From Lachnospiraceae bacterium (GTDB lineage Bacteria > Bacillota > Clostridia > Lachnospirales > Lachnospiraceae): DNA of 64,000 bases. Below are positions 32,330 to 41,306 of the stretch, piece by piece (position 1 is the first letter of the stretch; every line of letters starts with the position of its first letter). A model generated the notes under the pieces. The model did no database searches. It had not been told where the DNA came from and worked only from the letters and a program-made list of their open reading frames with translations. The stretch spans positions 1 to 64,000 of the forward strand of contig JAFVDW010000052.1 of NCBI GenBank assembly GCA_017478245.1, in the 5' to 3' direction. The position numbers were made by a program, and so were the translations under genes.

Positions 32330-33880
32330 ATGAACATCGCAGCATACTGTCGTGTGTCAACAGATAAAGATGACCAGCTTAACAGCTTGGAGACTCAAAA
32401 AGAATTTTTCATGGAATATACTAAGCGTACAGGGGACAACCTTATCAAATTATATGCAGACGAAGGTATTTCCGGAACGAAGATCAAGAACCGCAAGGAA
32501 TTCCAGCGGATGCTTTCTGATGCCGAAAAAGGTTTGTTTGATATGGTCGTGGTAAAGGATATTTCCCGGTTTGCAAGAAATACTGTGGATCTGCTACAGA
32601 GCGTGCGTAAGCTGAAAGCTTTGGGCATTGAAACACAATTTCTGACTGCCAATATGACAAGTATGGGAAACAGCGAATTTGTGCTGACCATTTTTGGCGC
32701 ATTGGCTCAGGAGGAGAGCGCGAATACTTCCAAGCGTGTTAAGTTTGGTAAGAAAATGAATGCAGAGAAAGGTCGTGTCCCCAACATTGTTTACGGATAT
32801 GATAAAACCATAGGTGATTATTTTAGTCTGAAGATCAATGAAAAAGAAGCTCAGATTGTACGCCAGATTTTTAAGTGGTATACGGAAGAGGGGTATGGTA
32901 GCTCTCAAATTGCCAATATGCTGAATGAACAGAAATTTAAAACAAAACGCAACAGTAATTGGAGCCAGACTGCGATCTGTCGTATTTTGACAAATGAAAT
33001 ATATACCGGCAAAATCATCAATGGGAAGGAAGAGGTGGAGGATTTCCTGACCGGAAGACGCAAAGGCAAGGATTCATCGGAATGGATGGTTGTGGAGAAA
33101 CCGGAATTGCGTTTGATCGAGGATGCAACCTTTGAAAAAGCCCAGGAAATATTGCAGGGACGTTATGCTTCTTTTCGTATGACACATGAGCGGCAAAGCA
33201 ACAAATATTTATTTTCCACATTGATCAAGTGTAAAGAATGTGGCTGGTCCTTCCGAAGGGTTGTGCGGAAATACAAGAACACTTATGTTAGGTGGGTTTG
33301 TTCAGGTCATAATGGAAAGGGAGCGGATTCCTGTCCCAATGCAATTACGGTGGATGAGGAGGAATTGATTGAGGTATTACAGGAGTACTTTACTGATGTG
33401 CTCAGTAAAAAGAAGAAGGTTATTGAGCATGTGGTGAAAGAATTTCAGCGTGTCTATAAGGCACAGGATGAAAATGAGGCCTATGAAAAAGAACTGACAA
33501 TGAAATTGAATCAGTTACGCAATTCTCGTGAGAAATACATGGATATGTACACGGATGATCTGATCACTAGAGAGGAATTGAATGAGAAGATCGGTGGCAT
33601 GCGTAAGGAGATCGAACGGCTGGAGAATGAACTGAAAATGGTTTCGTATCACCTGACCAAGGGAGAACAGCTAGAGTCCATTCTGAATAATACTTTCAAG
33701 GAGATGGAGAATATCGCAGATGTCCACGATATGACAAATGAACAGTTGAAGCGTCTGATTCGGAAGATCGAGGTGGATAAGGACGGAAATGTGGATATCT
33801 ATCTGCGCCTGATAGGTGATCTGGGATTAGACGAATCGGTTCTGGTAGAGAACGCTCCAAATAGTAACGACCGTACATAA
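32330..33880 (+). CDS. large serine recombinase (integrase/excisionase)
   Basis: A 516-residue large serine recombinase. The resolvase domain begins NIAAYCRVSTDKDDQ, with catalytic Ser10 and the Arg-rich ISRFARNT segment. The recombinase domain follows (GYGSSQIANMLNEQKF), then a zinc ribbon with Cys at about 301, 304, 324 and 335 (CKECGWSF, WVCSGHNG, DSC) and a coiled-coil C-terminus. The start at 32330 has GAAAGG 9 bases ahead; an upstream ATG at 32297 has none. Its TAA stop (33878-33880) lies at the attR core, so the coding end is built from the insertion boundary. It is the likely enzyme for integration into and excision from spoIIID. Confidence 0.93.
   Translation: MNIAAYCRVSTDKDDQLNSLETQKEFFMEYTKRTGDNLIKLYADEGISGTKIKNRKEFQRMLSDAEKGLFDMVVVKDISRFARNTVDLLQSVRKLKALGIETQFLTANMTSMGNSEFVLTIFGALAQEESANTSKRVKFGKKMNAEKGRVPNIVYGYDKTIGDYFSLKINEKEAQIVRQIFKWYTEEGYGSSQIANMLNEQKFKTKRNSNWSQTAICRILTNEIYTGKIINGKEEVEDFLTGRRKGKDSSEWMVVEKPELRLIEDATFEKAQEILQGRYASFRMTHERQSNKYLFSTLIKCKECGWSFRRVVRKYKNTYVRWVCSGHNGKGADSCPNAITVDEEELIEVLQEYFTDVLSKKKKVIEHVVKEFQRVYKAQDENEAYEKELTMKLNQLRNSREKYMDMYTDDLITREELNEKIGGMRKEIERLENELKMVSYHLTKGEQLESILNNTFKEMENIADVHDMTNEQLKRLIRKIEVDKDGNVDIYLRLIGDLGLDESVLVENAPNSNDRT
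33873..33879 (+). repeat. attR core of the spoIIID element
   Basis: GTACATA, identical to 20765-20771. Here it also contains the last sense codon and part of the stop of the recombinase gene. Confidence 0.75.
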
Positions 33881-34019
33881 AGATGTGACCGACAGGCTGA
33901 TGCAGATTAATCCCACTCTCGCCAGTCAGGCGAGAAAGGTACTCGATGTGAATAAATCGGAACGACATATCCGCGGAGGACTCGCTACCAGGGAGAAATA
34001 TCTGCATCTGCATTCATAG
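33873..34019 (+). pseudogene. spoIIID: spoIIID 3' part, separated by mobile element
   Basis: From 33879 the frame reads KDVTDRLMQINPTLASQARK, then VLDVNKSERHIRGGLATREK and YLHLHS-stop. This is the C-terminal half of SpoIIID, including the rest of the helix-turn-helix and the basic DNA-contact region. It has no start codon or ribosome site of its own. Joined to 20657-20771 through the GTACATA core it gives one uninterrupted 84-residue SpoIIID. Neither half shows stop codons or frameshifts, so the gene is intact apart from the insertion. Confidence 0.9.
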
Positions 34020-34075
34020 TATTAAGTTACAAAATGAGTTGGACAATATGGAAAAATACAGTTATTGTATTTTGG

Positions 34076-34104
34076 GAGCGTGCTCGACGAAGCACGCTCT
34101 TTTA
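34076..34104 (+). terminator. rho-independent terminator after spoIIID
   Basis: GAGCGTGCT 34076-34084 pairs perfectly with AGCACGCTC 34091-34099 around 6 bases, followed by TTTTAT. A second imperfect hairpin (GTGTCGCT with AGCGACAC) lies about 30 bases downstream. Confidence 0.85.
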
Positions 34105-34269
34105 TGTTACAATACGAGGAAAGGTGTCGCTGCGCTGGCGCAAGCGACACTTTGACGAGAAACCCCATCGAGACGACAGTCGAGATGGTACAATGATTCT
34201 GCTGACGCAGAATGCAAGTCGTGGTATACTCTAAAGAAGATTGTTTGACACAGAGGAAGGAGACAGGTC

Positions 34270-35571
34270 ATGGAAGCAGATGCCGGGAAGATTACAGCCC
34301 TTGCCAATCAAATATTGCAGCTTGCTCACGATGACATCCTGATACATCTGCGCTTTTTTGATATGGCGCTGGCAAATTTAAGGTGGCAGGAGCGTCCGCA
34401 CATGGGATGCGTGGCGACAGATGGAAGGGTCTGTTACTACGACCCGATATATGTTTTGAAAGAGTATCAGAGTGAACCAGGAAGTATTTCCAGACTCTAC
34501 CTGCATGTGCTCCTGCACTGTATTTTCTCGCACAGCTATCATGCCGAGAAGCTGGAGCGGGAGAACTGGGATTTGGCGGTGGACATAGCAGTGGAAAATG
34601 TGATTCAGGAAATGCGGCTTGCCAATATGTCGCTGCCACAGGATGAGGACAGATTGCGGAAGCTAAAAGGGTTAAAAGAGGATGCAGGCGGGCTTACCGC
34701 AGAGCGGCTTTATCGCTATTTTCGGAATCATCCGGTTACACCTGCGCAGAGGGAGGAGCTGCAGGCGCTGTTTGTGAGAGATTCTCATGAGCTGTGGAGT
34801 AAGGAGGGGCAGACATCCGCAGAGGAGTTGTCTATCAGTGAAGAACAGTGGAAGAAGATCAGCGAGCGTATTAAGGCGGATCTGAAATCTTTCACGAAGA
34901 TGAAAAATGGCGCAGAGACATTGGAGGAGAACTTAGAGCAGGCTACCAGAGAGCGCTATGATTACAGTGAGATTCTCAAGCATTTTACTGTGCGGGGGGA
35001 GGATATCACAATCAATGATGAGGAGTTTGATTATATTTACTATACTTATGGATTGAAGCAGTATGGCAATCTGCCTTTGATTGAACCGTTAGAGTACAAG
35101 GAGATTCACAAGGTGCGGGAGTTTTGTATAGCCATTGACACATCTGCTTCTTGTAGAGGACCTATCGTGCGGGCTTTTTTACAGAAAACATATTCGATTC
35201 TCAAGGGAAGCGAGAACTTTTTTCACAAGGTGAACGTGCACATTATCCAGTGTGACAATGAGGTACAGAGCGATACGAAGGTCACCAACGATGAGGAGTT
35301 CGAGCATTTCATGAAATATGGAAAACTGAACGGCTTTGGAGCAACGGATTTTCGTCCGGTGTTTGCTTATGTGGATGCGCTTAAGGCACAGGGAGAGTTT
35401 GAGGATCTGAAGGGATTGATTTATTTTACGGACGGTTATGGGATTTATCCCGAACGCATGCCGGGCTATGATGTGATTTTTGCTTTTTTGGATGAGGATG
35501 AGCATCGTGCTCCGGTGCCGCCATGGAGCATGAAGGTGGTTTTGGAAAGTGAGGAATTGGAAGAGACGTAG
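34270..35571 (+). CDS. VWA-like protein with DUF2201-type N-terminal domain
   Basis: A 433-residue cytoplasmic protein. The N-terminal region resembles the putative metallopeptidase domain of DUF2201 but has HVLLH (79-83) in place of HExxH, so the catalytic Glu is missing. The C-terminal third is a von Willebrand A-like domain with a MIDAS-type DTSAS (290-294) after FCIAI, then FGATDFRPVF and YFTDGYG. Such proteins act together with MoxR-type AAA+ ATPases, one of which follows directly. The function is unknown; it could serve in protein assembly or metal insertion. The ribosome site is GAAGGAGA. Confidence 0.82.
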   Translation: MEADAGKITALANQILQLAHDDILIHLRFFDMALANLRWQERPHMGCVATDGRVCYYDPIYVLKEYQSEPGSISRLYLHVLLHCIFSHSYHAEKLERENWDLAVDIAVENVIQEMRLANMSLPQDEDRLRKLKGLKEDAGGLTAERLYRYFRNHPVTPAQREELQALFVRDSHELWSKEGQTSAEELSISEEQWKKISERIKADLKSFTKMKNGAETLEENLEQATRERYDYSEILKHFTVRGEDITINDEEFDYIYYTYGLKQYGNLPLIEPLEYKEIHKVREFCIAIDTSASCRGPIVRAFLQKTYSILKGSENFFHKVNVHIIQCDNEVQSDTKVTNDEEFEHFMKYGKLNGFGATDFRPVFAYVDALKAQGEFEDLKGLIYFTDGYGIYPERMPGYDVIFAFLDEDEHRAPVPPWSMKVVLESEELEET

Positions 35572-35636
35572 GAGCAGGAGAGGTCGCATTGACCGATTAT
35601 GAGAGCGGTGGATGAATAGAGAGGATTAAGAAGAGA

Positions 35637-37178
35637 ATGAACATTAAGCAAGCGAAAGATTATATCAAAAATTCAGTAAATTTATATTTGAAAAAAGATG
35701 AATTCGGAGAGTACCGCGTGCCGGTGGTGCGACAGAGACCTATTTTCCTGTTGGGGGCGCCGGGGATTGGTAAGACCGCAATCATGGAGCAGATTGCCCA
35801 GGAGTTGGGCATTGCACTGGTAGCATATTCTATGACACATCACACCAGACAGTCCGCTTTAGGACTTCCTTTTATCACAGAGAAAAATTATGGCGGGAAG
35901 ACAGTGAGCGTGTCTGAGTACACGATGAGTGAGATTATCGCCTCCGTTTATGAGGCAATGGAGCAGAGCGGCATGCGGGAGGGGATTCTTTTTCTGGATG
36001 AGATAAATTGTGTGTCGGAGACTCTGGCTCCTTCCATGCTACAATTCTTGCAGTACAAGGTATTTGGCAGACATCAGGTGCCGGAGGGATGGGTGATTGT
36101 GACTGCGGGTAATCCCCCTGAGTACAACAAGTCAGTGCGGGAGTTTGATGTGGTGACCTACGACCGTCTGAAGGTGCTTTCGGTGGAGCCGGATTTCGGA
36201 GTGTGGAAAGCGTATGCGGTGGAGCGCAGGCTGCACAATGCCATCGTGAATTATTTGGATTTGAAAAAAGAACATTTTTATGTGATGGAGATGACCACAA
36301 AGGGGCGCAGCTATGTGACTGCCAGAGGCTGGGAGGATTTGTCGGAGGTGCTTTATCTCTATGAGGAGGAAGAGCTGCCCGTAGAGGAGACACTGGTGGG
36401 ACAGTACCTGCGCAATGATCGTGTGGTAAAGGAATTCACAGCATATTATGATTTGTATGTGAAATACAAAAAGGACTACCGCATCGAGGAGATTCTGGCG
36501 GGGTGTCCTTCGGTGCAAGCCATTGCCAGGGCGAAGGAGGCAGCCTTTGATGAGCGGCTGTCGCTTTTGGGGATGCTGCTTGACAAGGTGCAGGCGGACA
36601 TGAGTGATGTGTGCGGGCAGGCGGATTACCTGAGTGATCTGCGGAATCCATTGAAGACAATCAAGGCATCGGGGGATGTAACAATAGAGCAGGTGATCGC
36701 TCGACTGGATAAGCTGGCAGAGGGACGTAAGAAACAGATGGAAGCCCTGCAGATGGCGAATTCCCTGTCTGATGCAGACCGCAGAAAGCACAGAAAAGTG
36801 CTACGTTTTCTGGAGGGTCGCCGCAAGGAATTGTTTGTGGGCGACGTGGGAGAATATGCAGGAGTTACGGATATAACCACTGGGGAAGGTGCTTTTGCGT
36901 ATCTGAAGCAGCAGTATGACGCGGAGGTGGCGAAGCTGCGCAGAGAGACAAGCGCGGTACAGGAGGAGCTGCACTTTTTGTTTGCCTTTGCGGAGGAAGC
37001 CTTTGCGGAGGGGAACGAGATGCTGATTCTGGTGACGGAGCTGACGGTGAATCGAGCAAGCGCCCGGTTCATTGCAACCTTTGGTTCGCCGGACTATCAG
37101 CGCCACAATCAGGAGCTGATGTTAAGTGAAAGACAGGATGATCTGAAGGCACAGATTGCAGCGTTGGAACTGGAGTAG
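35637..37178 (+). CDS. MoxR-family AAA+ ATPase
   Basis: A 513-residue ATPase. Walker A is GAPGIGKT (40-47), Walker B ILFLDEIN (117-124), sensor 1 VTAGNPPEYN, and the arginine region is FDVVTYDRLK. The second half (about 260-510) is a long helical, charged extension not seen in short MoxR proteins. It is paired with the VWA protein 65 bases upstream, as is usual for MoxR-VWA chaperone pairs, and an LRR-like protein follows. All three read as one operon. GC content and codon use are slightly higher than for the neighbouring mobile element. Confidence 0.88.
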   Translation: MNIKQAKDYIKNSVNLYLKKDEFGEYRVPVVRQRPIFLLGAPGIGKTAIMEQIAQELGIALVAYSMTHHTRQSALGLPFITEKNYGGKTVSVSEYTMSEIIASVYEAMEQSGMREGILFLDEINCVSETLAPSMLQFLQYKVFGRHQVPEGWVIVTAGNPPEYNKSVREFDVVTYDRLKVLSVEPDFGVWKAYAVERRLHNAIVNYLDLKKEHFYVMEMTTKGRSYVTARGWEDLSEVLYLYEEEELPVEETLVGQYLRNDRVVKEFTAYYDLYVKYKKDYRIEEILAGCPSVQAIARAKEAAFDERLSLLGMLLDKVQADMSDVCGQADYLSDLRNPLKTIKASGDVTIEQVIARLDKLAEGRKKQMEALQMANSLSDADRRKHRKVLRFLEGRRKELFVGDVGEYAGVTDITTGEGAFAYLKQQYDAEVAKLRRETSAVQEELHFLFAFAEEAFAEGNEMLILVTELTVNRASARFIATFGSPDYQRHNQELMLSERQDDLKAQIAALELE

Positions 37179-37232
37179 TTGTTTGGGCAGGATGGCGCAT
37201 ATCGGCGGAAATCAGATGAGGGAAAACGGCAA

Positions 37233-38183
37233 ATGGAAAATGGTAAAATGGAGAACAGGGGATATGAGGGCACGCAGAGAAGCAGGAAAATCGAAGAGGC
37301 AGAGATAGCCATAGAGGGCGGTAGCCTGCGCTACATAAAGCGTGAGCAGGACATCACAATCACTGCGTTTAGCGGATTGGCAAGTGAGGTGGCAGTGCCG
37401 GGAGAGATTGCAGGTGGCAGGGTGGTATCCATCGCCAAGAAAGCCTTTCTCAGCAAGAAAAACCTGAGAAAGGTGGCGCTTCCGGATACGCTGCGAGAAG
37501 TGGGAGACTGGGCGTTTGCCTACTGTGACAATCTGCAGCAGGTGGAGTTTTATCTGGGGGACGTGGCATTTGGGAAGGCGGTTTTCCTGGAGTGCGGACG
37601 GTTGCAGGCTCTACGGATTCGGGAGAAGGAGGAGGCTGTGGCTGCGCTTCTGGCTGCGGCAGTGACTACGGCGGATGCACCATATCTGTTAAATCTGGAG
37701 GAGGCCGGAGAACGTGCATGGCTTGCAAAATGGGATGCGCGGATGCTTGCCATTCTGCACAGTGAGGACACAGAAGGGTATTCGAAGCAGGTGCTTTGTG
37801 GAGAGGAGGATTATGGCAGTACGGATTTGGATGCCTATACCTCCGGGCGTCGTCGTGTCAAGGTGCGGCTGGGAATGCTGCGTTTGCTCAATGATGTAGG
37901 ACTGGAGCAGTCTGTGCGGCAGGAATTGCGGGAGTATCTATGTGCTCATGGAAAGGGATGCGGGAGTGAAGAGACCTGGCAGGTGATTTTGCAGGAGCAT
38001 GGAGACGAAAGAGCATATTTTCAGCTTTTGACAAAGCTGGGATGTGTGACGGAGGAGAATTTTGCAGATATGTTGGCGGATATGGGGGAGGAGCATCCGG
38101 AGATGAAGGCGTATATGCTGCGTTATCAAGCGGAAGAGCTCACCAGGACGGATTTCTTTGACAGTATGGATTTGGACTTGTAG
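37233..38183 (+). CDS. leucine-rich-repeat (BspA-type) protein of the MoxR-VWA cassette
   Basis: A 316-residue protein without signal peptide. Residues about 28-125 contain BspA-like LRR units (VVSIAKKAFLSKKNLRKVAL, LREVGDWAFAYCDNLQQVEF). The rest is helical and acidic with no motif I recognise. BspA repeats usually occur in secreted proteins, so the cytoplasmic location implied here is unusual. The start at 37233 follows GAGGGA by about 10 bases; the open frame reaches back to a TTG at 37179 directly after the MoxR stop, which has no good ribosome site. It is probably a substrate or adaptor of the upstream pair. Confidence 0.72.
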   Translation: MENGKMENRGYEGTQRSRKIEEAEIAIEGGSLRYIKREQDITITAFSGLASEVAVPGEIAGGRVVSIAKKAFLSKKNLRKVALPDTLREVGDWAFAYCDNLQQVEFYLGDVAFGKAVFLECGRLQALRIREKEEAVAALLAAAVTTADAPYLLNLEEAGERAWLAKWDARMLAILHSEDTEGYSKQVLCGEEDYGSTDLDAYTSGRRRVKVRLGMLRLLNDVGLEQSVRQELREYLCAHGKGCGSEETWQVILQEHGDERAYFQLLTKLGCVTEENFADMLADMGEEHPEMKAYMLRYQAEELTRTDFFDSMDLDL

Positions 38184-38284
38184 AGGCGGATTGGATTGGG
38201 CAATTTGGGATGCTTTGTAAAAACGGATAATTTTGGTGTTTTTAAGGCGTTGTTGGCGGATGTGTAAAGTTGAGCGGGATTGCG

Positions 38285-38313
38285 TTGCAGATTGTTTATC
38301 TTTAAGGTATAAT
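38285..38313 (+). promoter_or_regulatory. sigma-A-type promoter for the UDPGP gene
   Basis: TTGCAG at 38285-38290 and a perfect TATAAT at 38308-38313 with 17 bases between. Confidence 0.65.
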
Positions 38314-38378
38314 GTACCTGCATGGAGTCAAGGCTTACATAAGGAAAGTGGCAGGTTACAGAAAGGAATGGGTTAGAT

Positions 38379-39605
38379 ATGACATTAGAACAGGCAAAGG
38401 AAAAATTGGCGCAGTATGGGCAGGAGCATGTATTGAAATATTATGAGGAACTGGCAGATGTGGAGAAGCAGACGCTTCTGGAGCAGATTGAGGCAACAGA
38501 TATGAGTATTTTGGAAGCCTGTAAGCATAAGGAGGATTTGGTAAAAAAAGGTGTGATTACGCCTCTTGCTGCCATGCAGTTAGATGAGATTGAAGCGAAC
38601 CGTGATGTCTTTACCCGTATTGGCGTGGAGGCAATTCGCGCAGGAAAGGTAGGGGCAGTGCTGTTGGCAGGCGGAATGGGCACAAGGCTTGGCTCTGACA
38701 ATCCCAAGGGTATGTACAATGTGGGCGTCACCAGAGAGCTTTATATTTTTGAATGTCTGATTCATAACCTGTTGGATGTGGTGCATCAGTGTGAGGCATG
38801 GGTGCATTTGTTTGTGATGACCAGCGACAAGAATCATGATGCCACAGTGCAGTTTTTGCAGGAGCATGATTTCTTCGGCTATCGTGGTGAATATGTACAT
38901 TTCTTCAAACAGGAGATGGCTGCGGCTACGGATTATGAAGGTAAGATTTATCTGGAGGAAAAGGGAAAGCTATCCACTTCTCCCAACGGTAACGGCGGTT
39001 GGTTTATTTCTATGCAGAACAATGGATTGTTGGAACTGGTGCATAACGAGGGGATTGAATGGCTGAATGTGTTCGCAGTGGACAATGTGCTGCAGCGCAT
39101 TGCGGACCCTTGCTTTGTTGGGGCGACCATACAAAGGAATTGTGTGGTTGGCGCAAAGGTGGTGCGTAAGAATGCACCGGATGAGAAGGTAGGCGTGATG
39201 TGTTTAGAGGATGGCAGACCTTCTATCGTGGAGTATTATGAACTGACAGAGGAGCTGATGAATGCCAAGGATGACAAGGGTGATCCTGCTTATAATTTTG
39301 GCGTAATCTTAAATTATCTGTTCAAGGTAGCGGATTTGGAGCACATGATGATGAATCATATGCCGCTGCATATTGTAGAGAAGAAGATTCCTTATCTGAA
39401 TGAGCAGGGGGAGCTTGTGAAGCCCCAAGCGCCCAACGGCTACAAATTCGAGAGTCTGGTGTTGGATATGATTCATCAGTTGGATAGCTGTCTGCCCTTT
39501 GAGGTAGTGCGTAACAAGGAGTTTGCCCCTATCAAAAACAAGACCGGCGTGGATTCTGTGGAGAGTGCAAGGGCGTTGCTTGAGGAGAATGGTGTGCAGC
39601 TATAG
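38379..39605 (+). CDS. UDPGP-type UTP:sugar-1-phosphate uridylyltransferase
   Basis: A 408-residue member of the UDP-sugar pyrophosphorylase family (AGX/UAP fold). The nucleotide-binding loop is LLAGGMGTRLGSDNPKGMYNV, the UDP-sugar site is TSPNGNGGWF and the substrate-binding region is NVFAVDNVL. The substrate may be glucose-1-phosphate or N-acetylglucosamine-1-phosphate; the length and the LGSDNPKGM loop fit the UAP/AGX branch somewhat better. galE lies two genes downstream, consistent with a role in nucleotide-sugar supply for envelope polysaccharides. It has its own consensus promoter and an AAAGGAA ribosome site. Confidence 0.85.
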   Translation: MTLEQAKEKLAQYGQEHVLKYYEELADVEKQTLLEQIEATDMSILEACKHKEDLVKKGVITPLAAMQLDEIEANRDVFTRIGVEAIRAGKVGAVLLAGGMGTRLGSDNPKGMYNVGVTRELYIFECLIHNLLDVVHQCEAWVHLFVMTSDKNHDATVQFLQEHDFFGYRGEYVHFFKQEMAAATDYEGKIYLEEKGKLSTSPNGNGGWFISMQNNGLLELVHNEGIEWLNVFAVDNVLQRIADPCFVGATIQRNCVVGAKVVRKNAPDEKVGVMCLEDGRPSIVEYYELTEELMNAKDDKGDPAYNFGVILNYLFKVADLEHMMMNHMPLHIVEKKIPYLNEQGELVKPQAPNGYKFESLVLDMIHQLDSCLPFEVVRNKEFAPIKNKTGVDSVESARALLEENGVQL

Positions 39606-39682
39606 AGCATAGTCTGGGGATAGAGTAGTCATACGAGCGACAGTCATAGGAAAGGAGCACGGGAGAATACCCACTTGAAATT

Positions 39683-40210
39683 ATGAGTAGTGTGGATAAA
39701 AAGAGATTATGGATTTTCATTGCAGTGGCATACGGTGTGACTGCATTGATGAGTATTTTTATGTATGTGGGCTTAAAGGGGGAGAAGAATCTTACGGTGT
39801 TTGTCAATACGCAGATGTTTTACCCCGCCTGTGGTGTGATTTTGGGCAGATTCATTGCAAAGAAGGAAGAGGAAAGTCTGCCCATGGGCGGCTATATTGC
39901 CTTTCTGGTCATGACGGCGCTTATGATGTTTATCAGTGTGATATCGGTATTCCTGCCGGTATCGAAGATCGATTTGGGAGAAATACAATATTCCGTCTGG
40001 AATTTACTCTCGGAATTTGTGATTATGCACTATCTGAATAATAATCTGATAGCAGTATTTGCAGGAGAAGATGTGTCAGTCCTCCAGAATCAGACGATTC
40101 AGTGGAAGGACATCCCCATTGCGATTGTGCAAAGCTTGATTTTTGCTGTGTTTATTCTGGCGCCGGTCTTTGGCAAAAAAGAGCAGAGGTCGGAAACGGA
40201 TGTAAATTAA
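39683..40210 (+). CDS. integral membrane protein, possibly truncated CPBP-type protease
   Basis: A 175-residue protein with four predicted transmembrane helices (WIFIAVAYGVTALMSIFMYVG, a second near residue 45, YIAFLVMTALMMFISVISVF and a C-terminal IAIVQSLIFAVFILAPVFG). The first 60 residues resemble the N-terminus of CPBP intramembrane proteases. The catalytic EExxxR and HxxxN motifs of that family are absent, and the protein is much shorter, so it is inactive or unrelated. The ribosome site before ATG 39683 is weak. It follows the UDPGP gene by 77 bases. Confidence 0.65.
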   Translation: MSSVDKKRLWIFIAVAYGVTALMSIFMYVGLKGEKNLTVFVNTQMFYPACGVILGRFIAKKEEESLPMGGYIAFLVMTALMMFISVISVFLPVSKIDLGEIQYSVWNLLSEFVIMHYLNNNLIAVFAGEDVSVLQNQTIQWKDIPIAIVQSLIFAVFILAPVFGKKEQRSETDVN

Positions 40211-40289
40211 TAAATTTTTAATTGTTTTCCGTGAACAATCTTAAAAAATTTACGGTAGAGTATGAGAAAATGTGGCAAGGAGGTTGAAA

Positions 40290-41306
40290 ATGAAAATTTT
40301 AGTGACAGGCGGTGCCGGGTTTATCGGCAGCCATACAGTAGTGGAATTACAGAATGCGGGCTATGATGTGGTGGTAGTAGATAACCTGTGCAATTCCAGT
40401 GAGAAGTCTTTGGAGCGTGTGGCGGCGATTACCGGAAAGAGGGTGCCTTTTTACAAGGCGGATATTCTGGATCGTGACGCCATGAACAAAATTTTTGACA
40501 AGGAAGCTGTGGATGCGGTGATTCACTTCGCGGGGTTAAAGGCGGTGGGTGAATCTACGCAGAAGCCATGGGAATATTATGAGAACAATGTGGCAGGTAC
40601 ATTGACCCTGGTGGATGTGATGAGAAAGCATGGGGTGAAGAATATCATCTTTTCCTCCAGTTCTACCGTGTACGGTGATCCTCAGACTATCCCTATTACT
40701 GAGGATTGTCCCAAGGGCGTGTGCACCAACCCTTACGGGTGGACCAAGTCTATGTTGGAGCAGATTCTGATGGATATTCAGAAGGCGGATAACGAGTGGA
40801 ATGTGATATTGCTTCGTTATTTCAATCCTATCGGGGCTCATCCCAGCGGAACCATCGGGGAGAATCCCAACGGTATCCCCAACAATCTGATGCCTTACAT
40901 TACCCAGGTGGCTGTAGGCAAGCTGAAGGAGTTGGGCGTATTTGGCGACGATTATGATACGCCGGACGGAACCGGTGTGCGTGACTACATTCATGTGGTG
41001 GATTTGGCGATCGGTCATGTGAAGGCGCTGCAAAAGATAGAAGAAAAAGCGGGATTGAAAATCTACAATCTGGGAACCGGCGTAGGCTACAGCGTGTTGG
41101 ATATTGTGAAGAACTTCGAGGAGGCAACCGGTGTAAAGATTCCTTATGTAATCAAGCCTCGCCGTGCCGGAGATATCGCCATGAACTATTCCGATGCGAC
41201 GAAAGCGAAGGAGGAGTTGGGTTGGGTGGCACAGTACGGTATCAAGGAAATGTGTGCAGACTCCTGGAGATGGCAGAAGAACAATCCCAATGGGTATGAG
41301 GAATGA
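40290..41306 (+). CDS. galE: UDP-glucose 4-epimerase
   Basis: A 338-residue short-chain dehydrogenase-type epimerase that interconverts UDP-glucose and UDP-galactose with bound NAD. The NAD-binding loop is GGAGFIGS (7-14), the catalytic Ser cluster FSSSSTVYG (121-129) and the catalytic pair Tyr149/Lys153 is in [12 protein letters not shown]. The start at 40290 is preceded by a perfect AAGGAGG at 7 bases; the frame reaches 18 bases further without one. It ends at the first copy of a tandem structured repeat. Confidence 0.95.
   Translation: MKILVTGGAGFIGSHTVVELQNAGYDVVVVDNLCNSSEKSLERVAAITGKRVPFYKADILDRDAMNKIFDKEAVDAVIHFAGLKAVGESTQKPWEYYENNVAGTLTLVDVMRKHGVKNIIFSSSSTVYGDPQTIPITEDCPKGVCTNPYGWTKSMLEQILMDIQKADNEWNVILLRYFNPIGAHPSGTIGENPNGIPNNLMPYITQVAVGKLKELGVFGDDYDTPDGTGVRDYIHVVDLAIGHVKALQKIEEKAGLKIYNLGTGVGYSVLDIVKNFEEATGVKIPYVIKPRRAGDIAMNYSDATKAKEELGWVAQYGIKEMCADSWRWQKNNPNGYEE

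Larger units (their letters stand above)
20765..33879. mobile_element. 13.1 kb integrative mobilizable element inserted in spoIIID
   Basis: The element is delimited by direct repeats GTACATA at 20765-20771 (attL) and 33873-33879 (attR). One copy would remain after excision and would rejoin the two halves of spoIIID in frame. Contents, left to right: a membrane protein, DUF1871 and SUKH-3-like immunity-type genes, a candidate oriT, a decayed minus-strand gene, DUF3847 and MobA/MobL mobilization genes, a RepA-like initiator, a DnaC-like loader, a small conserved ORF, RloA-RloB, an OLD-family nuclease and a large serine recombinase. It has a relaxase but no type IV secretion genes, so it would need a helper to transfer. 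The core repeat is short, as is usual for serine integrases. Confidence 0.88.

Noticed and set aside
34270..35571. Active metallopeptidase call for the DUF2201-like domain
   Set aside because: The HExxH Glu is Val in HVLLH, so catalysis by the usual mechanism is unlikely.
39683..40210. Active CPBP intramembrane protease
   Set aside because: The EExxxR and His motifs of the family are absent.
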